From Alteromonas sp. RKMC-009 (GTDB lineage Bacteria; Pseudomonadota; Gammaproteobacteria; Enterobacterales; Alteromonadaceae), in NCBI RefSeq assembly GCF_003584565.2, contig NZ_CP031010.1, positions 3,596,001-3,660,000 on the forward strand: a stretch of DNA of 64,000 bases. Reading direction: 5' to 3'. Below are positions 41,049 to 50,009 of this stretch, piece after piece. Numbering within the stretch: position 1 is the stretch's first letter; every line of letters begins with the position of its first letter. Under the pieces are notes generated by a model that was given only the letters and a program-made list of their open reading frames with translations, had not been told where the DNA came from and searched no databases. The translations under genes were made by a program, and so were the position numbers.

Positions 41049-42188
41049 TCAGGCTTTACCTGCCAGTCTGCCAAGCACATTGTTCAGCATGTTACGGCTG
41101 CAACCAAAGTTAATGCGGAAATGATCCGGCGCAAGGAAGTCAGCACCGGGTGATGGCCCCACGCCCCGGCTTTCTGCCCATTTCTGCACATTCGCCACAT
41201 CCAGCCCGCTGGCATCTATCCATGCCAGAAATGTTGCCTGCGACTGATGCACTTTCAGACCGTCAATGGCATTCACCTGCTCAATCAGTGTTGCCTGGTT
41301 ACCTCTCAGGTAAGTCAGTAATTCAGAATGCCACTGATCACATTGGGTAAAGGCCGCTTCTGTGGCCACCAGCCCTAAGAGGTTTACCCACGGCATGTGA
41401 CCGGCTGCGGACTGCACGAACTGCTGACGCAACTGACGGTCAGGGATAATCGCAAATGAAGCACCCAGACCTGCCACGTTGAAGGTCTTGCTGGCAGCCA
41501 TGAGGGTAACGCTGACATCTTTCAGCGCTTCCACTCTGCCTGCCGGAATGTGCTTTACTGTTTCATCAAGGATCAAATCGCAGTGAATTTCATCACTGCA
41601 CAATTTCACGTCGTTTTGCAGGCAAATCTCAGCGACACGATCAATCTCCTGCTGGCTCAGCACACTCCCGACAGGATTCATCGGGTTGCACAGAATCAGT
41701 AACTTACACTTCGGATCCGCGGCCTGAGTTTCCAGCTCAGCAAAATCCAGTGTGGGCCGGCCGTCTACGTCAACGGTACCGATATCGACACGCTCCATAC
41801 CGTTAATTTTCGGCGCTGCCAGCAACGGCGGATAATTGGGCGTTTGCACCATCACTTTATCACCGGGCTTACAATACGCTTTAATGGCAATGTTAAATGC
41901 CGGCACGACGCCCGGCGTCCATACCAGCCAGTCAGGATCAATTACCCAGTCGTGTTTGTCTTCAAGCCAGCGCTGAACAGCCTCAATTGCCGGCTTGTAT
42001 TGCGCCGGCAATACATAACCCATAATGCCGTGATCAACACTGGAAGAGAGTGCATCCAGAATGGCGGGGGCGCAACGGAATTCCATATCGGCAACCCATG
42101 CCGGAATGATGTCCTGACCGGCGTATTTCTGCCATTTAAAAGAATAGGTATCCTGACGGGAAGGCGTATCGTCGAAATTGAAAGGCAC
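41049..42188 (-). CDS. PatB/MalY-family PLP-dependent C-S beta-lyase
   Basis: A fold-type I PLP enzyme of 379 residues that probably cleaves C-S bonds (cystathionine or cysteine S-conjugates). Typical features are the N-terminal WVADMEFRCAPAI, GYVLP, TPGVVPAFNIAIKAY, NPMNPVG, CSDEIHCDLIL with the PLP-contacting Asp, and the Schiff-base Lys in AASKTFNVAGL. The start is GTG at 42188 with AGGAAAA upstream. MalY and PatB cannot be told apart by sequence; aminotransferase activity is less likely. Confidence 0.88.
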   Translation of the reverse strand: MPFNFDDTPSRQDTYSFKWQKYAGQDIIPAWVADMEFRCAPAILDALSSSVDHGIMGYVLPAQYKPAIEAVQRWLEDKHDWVIDPDWLVWTPGVVPAFNIAIKAYCKPGDKVMVQTPNYPPLLAAPKINGMERVDIGTVDVDGRPTLDFAELETQAADPKCKLLILCNPMNPVGSVLSQQEIDRVAEICLQNDVKLCSDEIHCDLILDETVKHIPAGRVEALKDVSVTLMAASKTFNVAGLGASFAIIPDRQLRQQFVQSAAGHMPWVNLLGLVATEAAFTQCDQWHSELLTYLRGNQATLIEQVNAIDGLKVHQSQATFLAWIDASGLDVANVQKWAESRGVGPSPGADFLAPDHFRINFGCSRNMLNNVLGRLAGKA

Positions 42189-42287
42189 GTGAGATTTTCC
42201 TGTGTTGCAGTGCTAAAAGAGAGTGAGAGAAGGCCCCTGCGGGCCATATCTTTGTGCCTGTAACACTACAACGATTAACGGTCAGCT

Positions 42288-42662
42288 TCAATCCACCAGT
42301 TGCTTAACTTTCTGCACCAGGTTTTCTGTTGTAAACGGTTTGGCAAGAAACTGGGTGGCTCCGCCTTTTTTCGCTGCGATTACCGTGTCACGTGTGGCAT
42401 CAGCCGTCAGTAAGATGAAGGGGGTTTTCAGCCCTGCTTCACGGCACGCTTTCAGCAACGTCAAACCGTCGTATTGGGGCATGTTCTGATCACTAATAAT
42501 CAACGACAAATTATCCTGCGGCTGGTTGACTAAAAAGTCATGCGCCATTTCACTCCGGCTGAAAGCAAACACATTGGCACCCAGCTCTTCTTCCAGTGCA
42601 TAGGTCACAATGTCTAACGTTATCGTATCATCATCTATCACCGCGATGGTGTATTCAGCCAC
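42288..42662 (-). CDS. single-domain response regulator (CheY-like)
   Basis: A 124-residue stand-alone receiver. The acidic pocket (VIDDD), the phospho-acceptor Asp in IISDQNMPQYDG, the Thr in LLTADAT and the Lys in FLAKPF are all present, so it should be phosphorylated. No output domain. The start is GTG at 42662 with AAGGAG upstream. No kinase adjoins it. It may act in a phosphorelay or on motility, but the sequence gives no partner. Confidence 0.9.
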   Translation of the reverse strand: MAEYTIAVIDDDTITLDIVTYALEEELGANVFAFSRSEMAHDFLVNQPQDNLSLIISDQNMPQYDGLTLLKACREAGLKTPFILLTADATRDTVIAAKKGGATQFLAKPFTTENLVQKVKQLVD

Positions 42663-42815
42663 ACTTTACTCCTTAACAGCATTGCTACAGCAGCTCTGAA
42701 CTATTTCTCTTTCCGGACATTCCGGCGTTCAATGTACACATATACATTGCCGGCTCCGGCGTAACATGAAGAATAAGTCTTATTCACCGGGATTGAAACA
42801 ATACTTCAGGCGAAA

Positions 42816-42841
42816 AAAAAGCGTCCATCAGGACGCTTTTT
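42816..42841. terminator. bidirectional terminator downstream of typA
   Basis: AAAAAGCGTCC (42816-42826) pairs with GGACGCTTTTT (42831-42841) around a 4-base loop, with A- and T-runs on the two sides. It ends typA and may block antisense transcription. Confidence 0.9.
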
Positions 42842-42856
42842 CAAAATACTCAGTAC

Positions 42857-44680
42857 TTATTTCGCACGACCGGCACGTTTACGGTCGTTTTCAGTCAGCA
42901 GCTTCTTACGAATACGGATGCTTACCGGCGTAACCTCTACCAGTTCATCGTCATCGATAAATTCCAGCGCCTGTTCAAGAGACATCTTCACAGGTGGAAC
43001 CAGAGTTTGCGCTTCATCAGTACCTGATGCACGCACGTTTGTCAGTTGCTTACCTTTCAGGGCGTTTACTGTCAGGTCATTGTCACGGCTGTGAATACCG
43101 ATGATCATACCTTCGTAAACTTCAACACCGTGTCCGATGAACAGACGACCACGTTCCTGCAGGTTAAACAGGGCGTTAGTCAGTGCTTTACCCATTGCAT
43201 TGGCAATCAGTACACCATTCTTACGCTTACCGATAGTACCGCCTTTGTGCGGACCGTAATGGTCGAACGTGTGGTACAACAAACCTGAACCGGAAGTCAG
43301 CGTCATGAACTCAGTCTGGAAACCAATCAGACCACGGCTTGGAATGATGAAGTCCATACGGATACGGCCTTTGCCATCCGGGTTCATGTCACGCATTTCT
43401 GCTTTACGCAGACCAAGCTGTTCCATGATTGAACCCTGGTGCTCGTCTTCACAGTCGATAGTCAGTGTTTCAAACGGTTCCTGCAGCTCGCCGTCAACTT
43501 CTTTCAGGATTACTTCCGGACGTGATACCGCCAGCTCGTAACCTTCACGACGCATGTTTTCAATCAGGATACCTAAGTGCAGTTCACCACGGCCTGATAC
43601 GCGGAATTTATCCGGGTCAGCGGTTTCTTCAACGCGCAGTGCCACGTTATGTACCAGCTCGTCCTGCAGACGCTCAAGGATGTTACGTGAAGTCACGTAC
43701 TTACCTTCTTTACCGGCAAACGGAGATGTGTTTACCTGGAACGTCATGGTTACTGTTGGTTCGTCAACCGTCAGCGGAGGCAAGGCTTCTACTGTATTAA
43801 CGTCACACACAGTGTCAGAAATTTTCAGTTCGCCCAGACCGGTAATCGCGATGATGTCACCTGCGCTTGCAGAGTCGACTTCATGACGCTCAAGACCTAA
43901 GTAACCCAGTACCTGACCCACTTTACCGTTGCGCTTCTTACCATCAGCACCAACAACAGTAACCTGCTGGTTCATCTTCACGCTACCGCGCTTAACACGA
44001 CCAACACCGATTACGCCAACATACGAGTTGTAGTCCAGTTGAGAGATCTGCATCTGGAATGCACCGGCAGGGTCTGCATTTGGCGCTTCAACCTGATCCA
44101 CGATTAACTGGAACAGTGGCGTCATGTCTTCGCCTTTAGTGTCTGCATCCATTGATGCCCAGCCATTCAGTGCTGATGCATAGATAACCTGGAAGTCTAA
44201 CTGCTCATCAGTCGCACCTAAGTTATCGAACAGGTCAAAAACCTGATCCATTACCCAGTCAGGACGTGCGCCCGGCTTGTCAATTTTATTGATTACTACG
44301 ATTGGCTTCAGACCCTGAGCAAACGCTTTTTGCGTTACGAAACGGGTTTGCGGCATAGGACCTTCCTGCGCATCAACCAGCAGCAGTACACAGTCAGCCA
44401 TCGACATTACACGCTCTACCTCACCACCGAAGTCGGCGTGTCCCGGGGTATCTACGATGTTGATGCGGTAGTCATTCCAGTTAATGGCGGTGTTTTTCGC
44501 CAGAATGGTAATACCACGCTCTTTCTCGATGTCGTTAGAGTCCATTACCCGTTCCTGGGCTTCGCCACGGCTTTCCAGCGTACCGGATTGCTGTAACAGT
44601 TTGTCAACCAGAGTCGTTTTACCATGGTCAACGTGCGCGATAATCGCGATATTGCGTAATTTATTAATATCAGTGGTCAT
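42857..44680 (-). CDS. typA: ribosome-associated GTPase TypA/BipA
   Basis: A 607-residue translational GTPase of the EF-G/LepA class that binds the 70S ribosome and supports growth at low temperature and under stress. G motifs: [10 protein letters not shown] (G1), [12 protein letters not shown] (G3) and [11 protein letters not shown] (G4). These are followed by domain II, two EF-G-like domains and the TypA-specific C-terminal domain (about 485-607; [24 protein letters not shown]). Divergent from glnA, the usual arrangement in gammaproteobacteria. Confidence 0.97.
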   Translation of the reverse strand: MTTDINKLRNIAIIAHVDHGKTTLVDKLLQQSGTLESRGEAQERVMDSNDIEKERGITILAKNTAINWNDYRINIVDTPGHADFGGEVERVMSMADCVLLLVDAQEGPMPQTRFVTQKAFAQGLKPIVVINKIDKPGARPDWVMDQVFDLFDNLGATDEQLDFQVIYASALNGWASMDADTKGEDMTPLFQLIVDQVEAPNADPAGAFQMQISQLDYNSYVGVIGVGRVKRGSVKMNQQVTVVGADGKKRNGKVGQVLGYLGLERHEVDSASAGDIIAITGLGELKISDTVCDVNTVEALPPLTVDEPTVTMTFQVNTSPFAGKEGKYVTSRNILERLQDELVHNVALRVEETADPDKFRVSGRGELHLGILIENMRREGYELAVSRPEVILKEVDGELQEPFETLTIDCEDEHQGSIMEQLGLRKAEMRDMNPDGKGRIRMDFIIPSRGLIGFQTEFMTLTSGSGLLYHTFDHYGPHKGGTIGKRKNGVLIANAMGKALTNALFNLQERGRLFIGHGVEVYEGMIIGIHSRDNDLTVNALKGKQLTNVRASGTDEAQTLVPPVKMSLEQALEFIDDDELVEVTPVSIRIRKKLLTENDRKRAGRAK

Positions 44681-45082
44681 TGGGTCAAAGCCTTGGAAAT
44701 CAGCGTTGCAGATGTAAGAAAAACATCAGGCAGATTTGATTGCTAAAACGGAATAGTAAAATGTGCGCGGATTGTACAGAAATTCCTTTCGCTTTGCGCA
44801 TCTTTTTTTATTTTTCTTTGTGACACTTTTCTGGATTGTGTGCGGATCTAATTTATTCCAATGTTTTATCAATGATCCTACTAGTATCCGGGTTTGCTTT
44901 GTTCTAGTCTAAGCATCAGTTCTTATCTTCATATACTGCATTTCTGCATTGTCACAGCCTTCATTCTTCTGCGCCGGTCTGAATCACATCGGTACGGATA
45001 AAACACGGCTTAATAATGTTCAGCAGTCCGATAGAACCCGATGAATCATAAAACATCCTTACGCACCAAAACAGAGCTTGAC

Positions 45083-45099
45083 TGCACCACTTTAGTGCA
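45083..45099. promoter_or_regulatory. NtrC-binding dyad upstream of glnA
   Basis: TGCACCACTTTAGTGCA is a near-perfect NtrC site (TGCACCA-N3-TGGTGCA with one mismatch). Its centre lies about 96 bases before the start expected from the sigma-54 element below, comparable with the enhancer sites of E. coli glnA. Confidence 0.8.
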
Positions 45100-45161
45100 T
45101 TTGCGTTTAGGGATTTTTGTGCTACTGCCTGCTAAGCCGCGTTTTACCGTCTTCATGTAAG

Positions 45162-45177
45162 TGGCATGAAAATAGCT
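45162..45177 (+). promoter_or_regulatory. sigma-54 promoter of glnA
   Basis: TGGCATGAAAATAGCT matches TGGCACG-N4-TTGCW with the GG and GC pairs 10 bases apart. Expected transcription start near 45188, giving a leader of about 60 bases. Together with the NtrC site this predicts nitrogen-limitation control. Confidence 0.8.
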
Positions 45178-45248
45178 TTAATGATTCTCAATTATTTTGG
45201 AGTGAAATTGTTCATTCCACGTTTATTCTAATAAATCCGGAGGACACG

Positions 45249-46658
45249 ATGTCAATAGAAAAGGCATTAGAGCTGATCAAAGAAAGCGAAGCTAAATTTG
45301 TAGACTTACGCTTTACCGACACAAAAGGTAAGGAGCAACACGTATCGATCCCTGCAGGTCTGGTCGATGACGAGTTCTTCGAAGAAGGTAAGATGTTTGA
45401 TGGTTCTTCAATTTCTGGTTGGAAACACATCAACGAATCAGACATGATCCTGATGCCAGACTCAGAGTCTGTTGTTGTTGACCCGTTTGCAGAAGAAACT
45501 CAGGTGAACATCCGTTGTGACATCGTTGAGCCGTCTACCCTGGAAGGCTACGACCGTGACCCTCGCTCTGTTGCACGTCGTGCGGAAGAGTTCCTGAAGT
45601 CTACTGGTATAGGTGACACTGCTTTCTTCGGCCCTGAGCCAGAATTCTTCCTGTTTGACGATGTGAAATTCCACACTGACATGGCAGGTTCTTTCTTCAA
45701 GATCGATTCTTCTGAAGCAAAATGGAACTCCGGTGCAGAATTCGAAGGCGGTAACCTTGCTCACCGTCCTGGTGTAAAAGGCGGTTACTTCCCGGTTCCT
45801 CCAGTAGACTCAGCACACGACATCCGTGGCGCAATGTGTCTGGTTATGGAAGAAATGGGTCTGGTAGTTGAAGCTCACCACCACGAAGTAGCAACTGCTG
45901 GTCAGAACGAAATCGCTTGTGCTTTCAACACGCTGGTTAAGAAAGCTGACGAAGTTCAAATCTATAAGTATGTTGTACACAACGTTGCAAACGCATACGG
46001 TCAGTCTGCGACATTCATGCCTAAGCCTCTGGTTGGTGACAACGGTTCTGGTATGCACGTTCACCAGTCTATCGCTAAAGATGGCAAAAACATCTTCGCA
46101 GGCGACAAGTACGCAGGTATGTCTGAAGAAGCGCTGTACTACATCGGCGGTATCATCAAGCACGCCCGTGCAATCAACGCATTCACTAACGCTTCTACTA
46201 ACTCGTACAAGCGTCTGGTACCAGGCTTTGAAGCACCGGTTATGCTGGCTTACTCTGCACGTAACCGTTCTGCGTCAATCCGTATTCCTTACGTAACAAG
46301 CGATAAAGCGCGTCGTATCGAAGTACGTTTCCCTGACCCGACTGGTAACCCTTACCTGGGCTTCACTGCTATGTTAATGGCAGGTATCGACGGTATCATC
46401 AACAAGATTCACCCTGGTGACTCTATGGATAAAGATCTGTACGACTTACCTCCAGAAGAAGCAGCAGAAATCCCAACTGTTGCCAGCTCACTGGAAATGG
46501 CTCTGGAAGCGCTGGACAACGACCGTGACTTCCTGAAAGCTGGTGGCGTTATGACTGACGACATGATCGATGCATACATCGGTCTGAAGTCTGAAGAAGT
46601 GACTAAGCTGAACATGTCTACTCACCCTGTTGAGTTCGACATGTACTACAGCGTATAA
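45249..46658 (+). CDS. glnA: glutamine synthetase type I
   Basis: Condenses glutamate and ammonia to glutamine using ATP. The ATG at 45249 follows GGAGGA and gives a 469-residue protein starting [22 protein letters not shown]; the upstream frame to 45117 is leader. GS landmarks: [31 protein letters not shown] and the C-terminal NLY-adenylylation-type segment [10 protein letters not shown], in which Tyr can be adenylylated by GlnE. Divergent from typA; followed by a terminator and the DUF4124-ntrB-ntrC block. Confidence 0.97.
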   Translation: MSIEKALELIKESEAKFVDLRFTDTKGKEQHVSIPAGLVDDEFFEEGKMFDGSSISGWKHINESDMILMPDSESVVVDPFAEETQVNIRCDIVEPSTLEGYDRDPRSVARRAEEFLKSTGIGDTAFFGPEPEFFLFDDVKFHTDMAGSFFKIDSSEAKWNSGAEFEGGNLAHRPGVKGGYFPVPPVDSAHDIRGAMCLVMEEMGLVVEAHHHEVATAGQNEIACAFNTLVKKADEVQIYKYVVHNVANAYGQSATFMPKPLVGDNGSGMHVHQSIAKDGKNIFAGDKYAGMSEEALYYIGGIIKHARAINAFTNASTNSYKRLVPGFEAPVMLAYSARNRSASIRIPYVTSDKARRIEVRFPDPTGNPYLGFTAMLMAGIDGIINKIHPGDSMDKDLYDLPPEEAAEIPTVASSLEMALEALDNDRDFLKAGGVMTDDMIDAYIGLKSEEVTKLNMSTHPVEFDMYYSV

Positions 46659-46680
46659 GCCATTCGCTGATTTGATTTGA

Positions 46681-46707
46681 AAAAGCCCGCATCTGCGGGC
46701 TTTTTTT
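46681..46707 (+). terminator. intrinsic terminator of glnA
   Basis: AAAAGCCCGC (46681-46690) pairs with GCGGGCTTTT (46695-46704) around a 4-base loop, with the T-run continuing to 46707. Confidence 0.9.
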
Positions 46708-46759
46708 CGTCCCGGCTTTTGCTAGACTGAGAATTCTTTCTTTGTGAAAATGGTGTCCG

Positions 46760-47269
46760 ATGATACTTCGCATTTTGCTTGTCACCGCTTTATTTGTGCC
46801 TTCAGTACATTCTCAAACAATTTATAAAGTCGTGAAAGAAGACGGTACCGTTCTGTATACAGACGTGCCACAGGACGGCGCAGAGACCCTTGAGTTCGAA
46901 GCCAATACCAGTAACGTTGCAGACAGCCCAGACATCAAAGCGACGCAACAAACACAATCCCGCGATACTCAACCCGACTATAAAGTATCCATTACCTCTC
47001 CGGAACCGGAAGCCACAATCCGTAATAACAACGGTCAGTTTTCTATAACGGCCGCTACCACCCCGGCCTTCCGTGGCCGCTACCGTCTTACTTTCGACGG
47101 CCAGCCAACCCGCATCAACAGTAGCGGTAAGTTCAACCTCACCGGCATTAACCGCGGCGCCCATACTTATCATATAGACATAATTGATAATAAGGGCAAG
47201 ACTCTTGCATCATCTCCTCAGCAAACACTTTATTTGCATCAGGCATCAGTGTTTATCAATAACAATTAG
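46760..47269 (+). CDS. DUF4124-domain periplasmic protein
   Basis: A 169-residue exported protein. Signal peptide (about 1-18: MILRILLVTALFVPSVHS) followed by a DUF4124 domain (QTIYKVVKEDGTVLYTDVPQDG), a low-complexity linker and a C-terminal beta domain (ATIRNNNGQFSITAATTPAF). DUF4124 proteins between glnA and ntrB are frequent in gammaproteobacteria, but their role is unknown. The 118-base gap to ntrB carries the NtrC site described below. Confidence 0.8.
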   Translation: MILRILLVTALFVPSVHSQTIYKVVKEDGTVLYTDVPQDGAETLEFEANTSNVADSPDIKATQQTQSRDTQPDYKVSITSPEPEATIRNNNGQFSITAATTPAFRGRYRLTFDGQPTRINSSGKFNLTGINRGAHTYHIDIIDNKGKTLASSPQQTLYLHQASVFINNN

Positions 47270-47357
47270 CGTTCTATGGTGGCGCAGCCAGCGCACCATG
47301 CGGGTTCATCAGAAAATTTTATTTTGGTGCAATCAACACCGTTTGAACGCGTTAAAC

Positions 47358-47379
47358 TATAATGCACCATAAAAGTGCA
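47358..47379 (+). promoter_or_regulatory. ntrB -10 element overlapped by an NtrC dyad
   Basis: A perfect TATAAT (47358-47363) is overlapped by TGCACCATAAAAGTGCA (47363-47379), which matches the NtrC dyad except for two bases of the right half. No good -35 is visible at the expected distance. An NtrC site on top of the promoter, as at glnL in E. coli, predicts autorepression of ntrBC. Confidence 0.6.
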
Positions 47380-47396
47380 AATGAGGAATGCTCGGC

Positions 47397-48482
47397 ATGC
47401 AAGCCACCGAGTTTGAAACAAACCATTTATTGAACAACCTGAACACAGCGTTGGTAATGGTCAACGAGCGGTTGCAAATCGTTTATGCCAATCACGCAGG
47501 GGAAGCGTTGTTCGAGACTGGGGTGAAGCAGCTCTCCGGACACAAGCTATCGGACTTTTTTGCGCCGAACGCCATCAATGATGCCCGTTTGCGGGCGGCC
47601 ATTCGTCGTGGCGAAGACTTTACTGAAAACGATTTACGTCTGTGCTTCAAAGACGGGCGTTGTGTATTGTCTGATCTCACGGTCACTAACCTGAATACCG
47701 ATGACGGCCCTAAACTGATGTTTGAGGTGCGCCGTATCGATCAGCAACGCCGCATCTCCAGAGAAAATCAACAAAATGCTCAGCACGATGCCGCCAGAGA
47801 ACTGATCCGCGGCCTCGCCCATGAAATTAAAAATCCCTTAGGGGGAATTCGCGGTGCCGCCCAGTTGCTGGAAAAAGAGCTGACAAATCCCGACCATAAT
47901 GAATTCACGCAGATGATCATCGAGCAATCAGACCGGCTGCGAAACCTGGTTGACCGTTTGCTCGGGCCCAACGCGCTGCCAAGGCTTGAGTGGAGTAATC
48001 TCCATCAGGCGCTTGAGAAAGTGCGCAGCCTGATGAGGGTCGACTCAGATAACCCAATCACTATCATCCGCGATTACGACCCGAGTATTCCGGATCTGAA
48101 AGTAGACCAGGACATGATTCAGCAATCGGTGCTGAACATTTTAAGAAACAGTGTTCAAGCGCTCACAGAAGCGAAAACACCGTCACCGCAAATACGGCTT
48201 GTTACCCGTATAGACAGACAAATGACCATTTTGGGTAAGCGGCACTCTCTGGTGGCCAAAATCCAGATCATTGATAACGGACCGGGTATTCCCGCCGCAA
48301 TCAGAGACACCCTTTTCTATCCCATGGTCAGCAGCAAGCAAAACGGAAGCGGGCTGGGCCTGTCTATTGCACAAACATTAATAAATCACCACGGCGGAAA
48401 AATTGAGGTAGACAGCCATCCGGGCCACACCGAATTTACGCTATATCTCCCTGTCCCCAGAAAGGAGTCGGATAATGAATAA
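47397..48482 (+). CDS. glnL: nitrogen regulation sensor kinase NtrB
   Basis: A cytoplasmic histidine kinase/phosphatase that controls NtrC in response to PII. The ATG at 47397 has GAGGA 9 bases upstream; an ATG at 47388 (364 residues) is possible but too close to it. A PAS domain (about 5-110) is followed by HisKA with His in RGLAHEIKNPLGGIRGAAQLLEKE and HATPase with IIDNGPGIP and GSGLGLSIAQTL. Its end overlaps the ATG of ntrC by 8 bases, so they are translated together. Confidence 0.95.
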   Translation: MQATEFETNHLLNNLNTALVMVNERLQIVYANHAGEALFETGVKQLSGHKLSDFFAPNAINDARLRAAIRRGEDFTENDLRLCFKDGRCVLSDLTVTNLNTDDGPKLMFEVRRIDQQRRISRENQQNAQHDAARELIRGLAHEIKNPLGGIRGAAQLLEKELTNPDHNEFTQMIIEQSDRLRNLVDRLLGPNALPRLEWSNLHQALEKVRSLMRVDSDNPITIIRDYDPSIPDLKVDQDMIQQSVLNILRNSVQALTEAKTPSPQIRLVTRIDRQMTILGKRHSLVAKIQIIDNGPGIPAAIRDTLFYPMVSSKQNGSGLGLSIAQTLINHHGGKIEVDSHPGHTEFTLYLPVPRKESDNE

Positions 48483-49890
48483 TGAATCCGTATGGATTGT
48501 AGATGACGACAGCTCAATCCGCTGGGTTCTGCAAAAGGCATTACAGGCAGCCAATATCGGATGTTTGAGTTTTGAGAATCCTGAAGATCTTTTACTGCAA
48601 TTACAAAGTGGCCAGCGCCCTGAGGTTATCGTGTCAGATATCCGTATGCCTCAGATGGACGGCATGACACTGCTGGGGGAAGTACATAATACTGACCCGC
48701 TCATTCCGGTCATCATCATGACCGCGCATTCTGATTTAGACAGCGCAGTAAATGCCTACCAGAGTGGTGCGTTTGAATACCTGCCAAAACCCTTTGATAT
48801 CGACGAAGCCGTTACGCTGGTGCAGCGGGCGCTGGCCCATGCACGGGAACAGAGCCGGCAAAATCAGGTGCCTCAGGATGAAGCGGTTACTGAAATTATC
48901 GGTGAAGCGCCGGCTATGCAGGAAGTTTTCCGCGCCATCGGCCGGTTGTCCCGCTCCTCCATCAGCGTGCTGATTAATGGTCAGTCCGGTACAGGTAAAG
49001 AGCTGGTTGCTCATGCCCTGCACCGTCACAGCCCACGGGCGGCCAATCCGTTCATTGCACTGAATATGGCAGCCATTCCGGCAGACCTGGTGGAATCGGA
49101 ACTCTTCGGTCACGAAAAAGGGGCGTTTACCGGCGCACAAACTGCCCGTCAGGGCCGTTTTGAGCAGGCAAACGGCGGTACCCTTTTCCTTGATGAAATT
49201 GGTGATATGCCGCTGGACGTTCAGACCCGTTTGTTACGGGTACTGGCTGACGGACAATTTTATCGCGTCGGCGGACATCAGTCGGTGACTGTTGATGTAC
49301 GGATCATCGCTGCAACCCACCAGAATCTGGAAAAACGGGTGGCAGAAGGTAAGTTCCGTGAGGATTTATTTCACCGCCTGAACGTTATCCGTATCCACAT
49401 TCCGTCGCTGGCAGAGCGCCGTGAAGATATTCCTCTGCTGGCAAGACACTTCCTGCGCCGTGCTGCGAAGGAACTGGATGTGGAAACCAAGTCGCTGAGT
49501 AAAGATGCAGAGAAGCTGATGACCCGCCTGCCCTGGCCTGGTAACGTACGTCAGCTGGAGAACGTGTGCCGCTGGCTTACCGTTATGGCGAGCGGACAGG
49601 AAGTTTTACCCGGCGATCTGCCGCCGGAAATCCACTCAGAGGGCACTATCGAGAAAAGCGGCGGTACCGCTACCGGCGACTGGCCTGAATTACTGGCAAG
49701 ATGGACCGACAGTCAGCTTCGTGAAGGACACTACAATATCCTGAATGACGCCATGCTCACGTTTGAGAAAATCATGCTGGAACGTGCACTCAGTTACACT
49801 CATGGCCACAAACAGGATGCCGCCAAGCGTCTTGGCTGGGGTCGGAACACGCTGACCCGCAAGCTTAAAGAGCTGGATGTGAACGGCTGA
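48475..49890 (+). CDS. glnG: nitrogen regulation response regulator NtrC
   Basis: A 471-residue sigma-54 activator. The receiver (about 3-120) has acidic residues in WIVDDDSSI and Asp54 in VSDIRMPQMDG. The AAA+ domain (about 140-370) has Walker A GQSGTGKE, the sigma-54-contacting GAFTGA loop and LFLDEIGDMP. The C-terminal Fis-type HTH (AAKRLGWGRNTLTRKLKEL) binds the NtrC dyads noted at glnA and ntrB. A strong terminator follows. Confidence 0.96.
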   Translation: MNNESVWIVDDDSSIRWVLQKALQAANIGCLSFENPEDLLLQLQSGQRPEVIVSDIRMPQMDGMTLLGEVHNTDPLIPVIIMTAHSDLDSAVNAYQSGAFEYLPKPFDIDEAVTLVQRALAHAREQSRQNQVPQDEAVTEIIGEAPAMQEVFRAIGRLSRSSISVLINGQSGTGKELVAHALHRHSPRAANPFIALNMAAIPADLVESELFGHEKGAFTGAQTARQGRFEQANGGTLFLDEIGDMPLDVQTRLLRVLADGQFYRVGGHQSVTVDVRIIAATHQNLEKRVAEGKFREDLFHRLNVIRIHIPSLAERREDIPLLARHFLRRAAKELDVETKSLSKDAEKLMTRLPWPGNVRQLENVCRWLTVMASGQEVLPGDLPPEIHSEGTIEKSGGTATGDWPELLARWTDSQLREGHYNILNDAMLTFEKIMLERALSYTHGHKQDAAKRLGWGRNTLTRKLKELDVNG

Positions 49891-49930
49891 ATAACGCCAG
49901 ACGCAAGTCTCCGCGGTTTTCTCAAATAAA

Positions 49931-49965
49931 AAAGCCCGGTGCAGAAGTTCTGCACCGGGCTTTTT
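49931..49965 (+). terminator. intrinsic terminator of ntrBC
   Basis: AAAGCCCGGTGCAG (49931-49944) pairs with CTGCACCGGGCTTT (49950-49963) around a 5-base loop, followed by T. A 14-bp stem, among the strongest in the window; also usable for the convergent gene. Confidence 0.93.
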
Positions 49966-50009
49966 ACATGAATAAATTCACTGTTCAGGCGACTACGCCG
50001 TGAAGGAAA

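Larger units (their letters stand above)
44681..45248. other. divergent typA/glnA intergenic region
   Basis: A 568-base region without genes. It carries the glnA control region (NtrC site and sigma-54 promoter, listed separately), an AT-rich stretch near 44805-44880 and the glnA ribosome-binding site GGAGGA at 45238-45243. The open frame from 45117 upstream of glnA is leader. A second partial NtrC-like half-site CGCACCA is at 45062-45068. Confidence 0.6.

Noticed and set aside
45117..45248. Upstream extension of glnA
   Set aside because: Covers the sigma-54 promoter region; the ATG at 45249 follows GGAGGA and gives the standard N-terminus.
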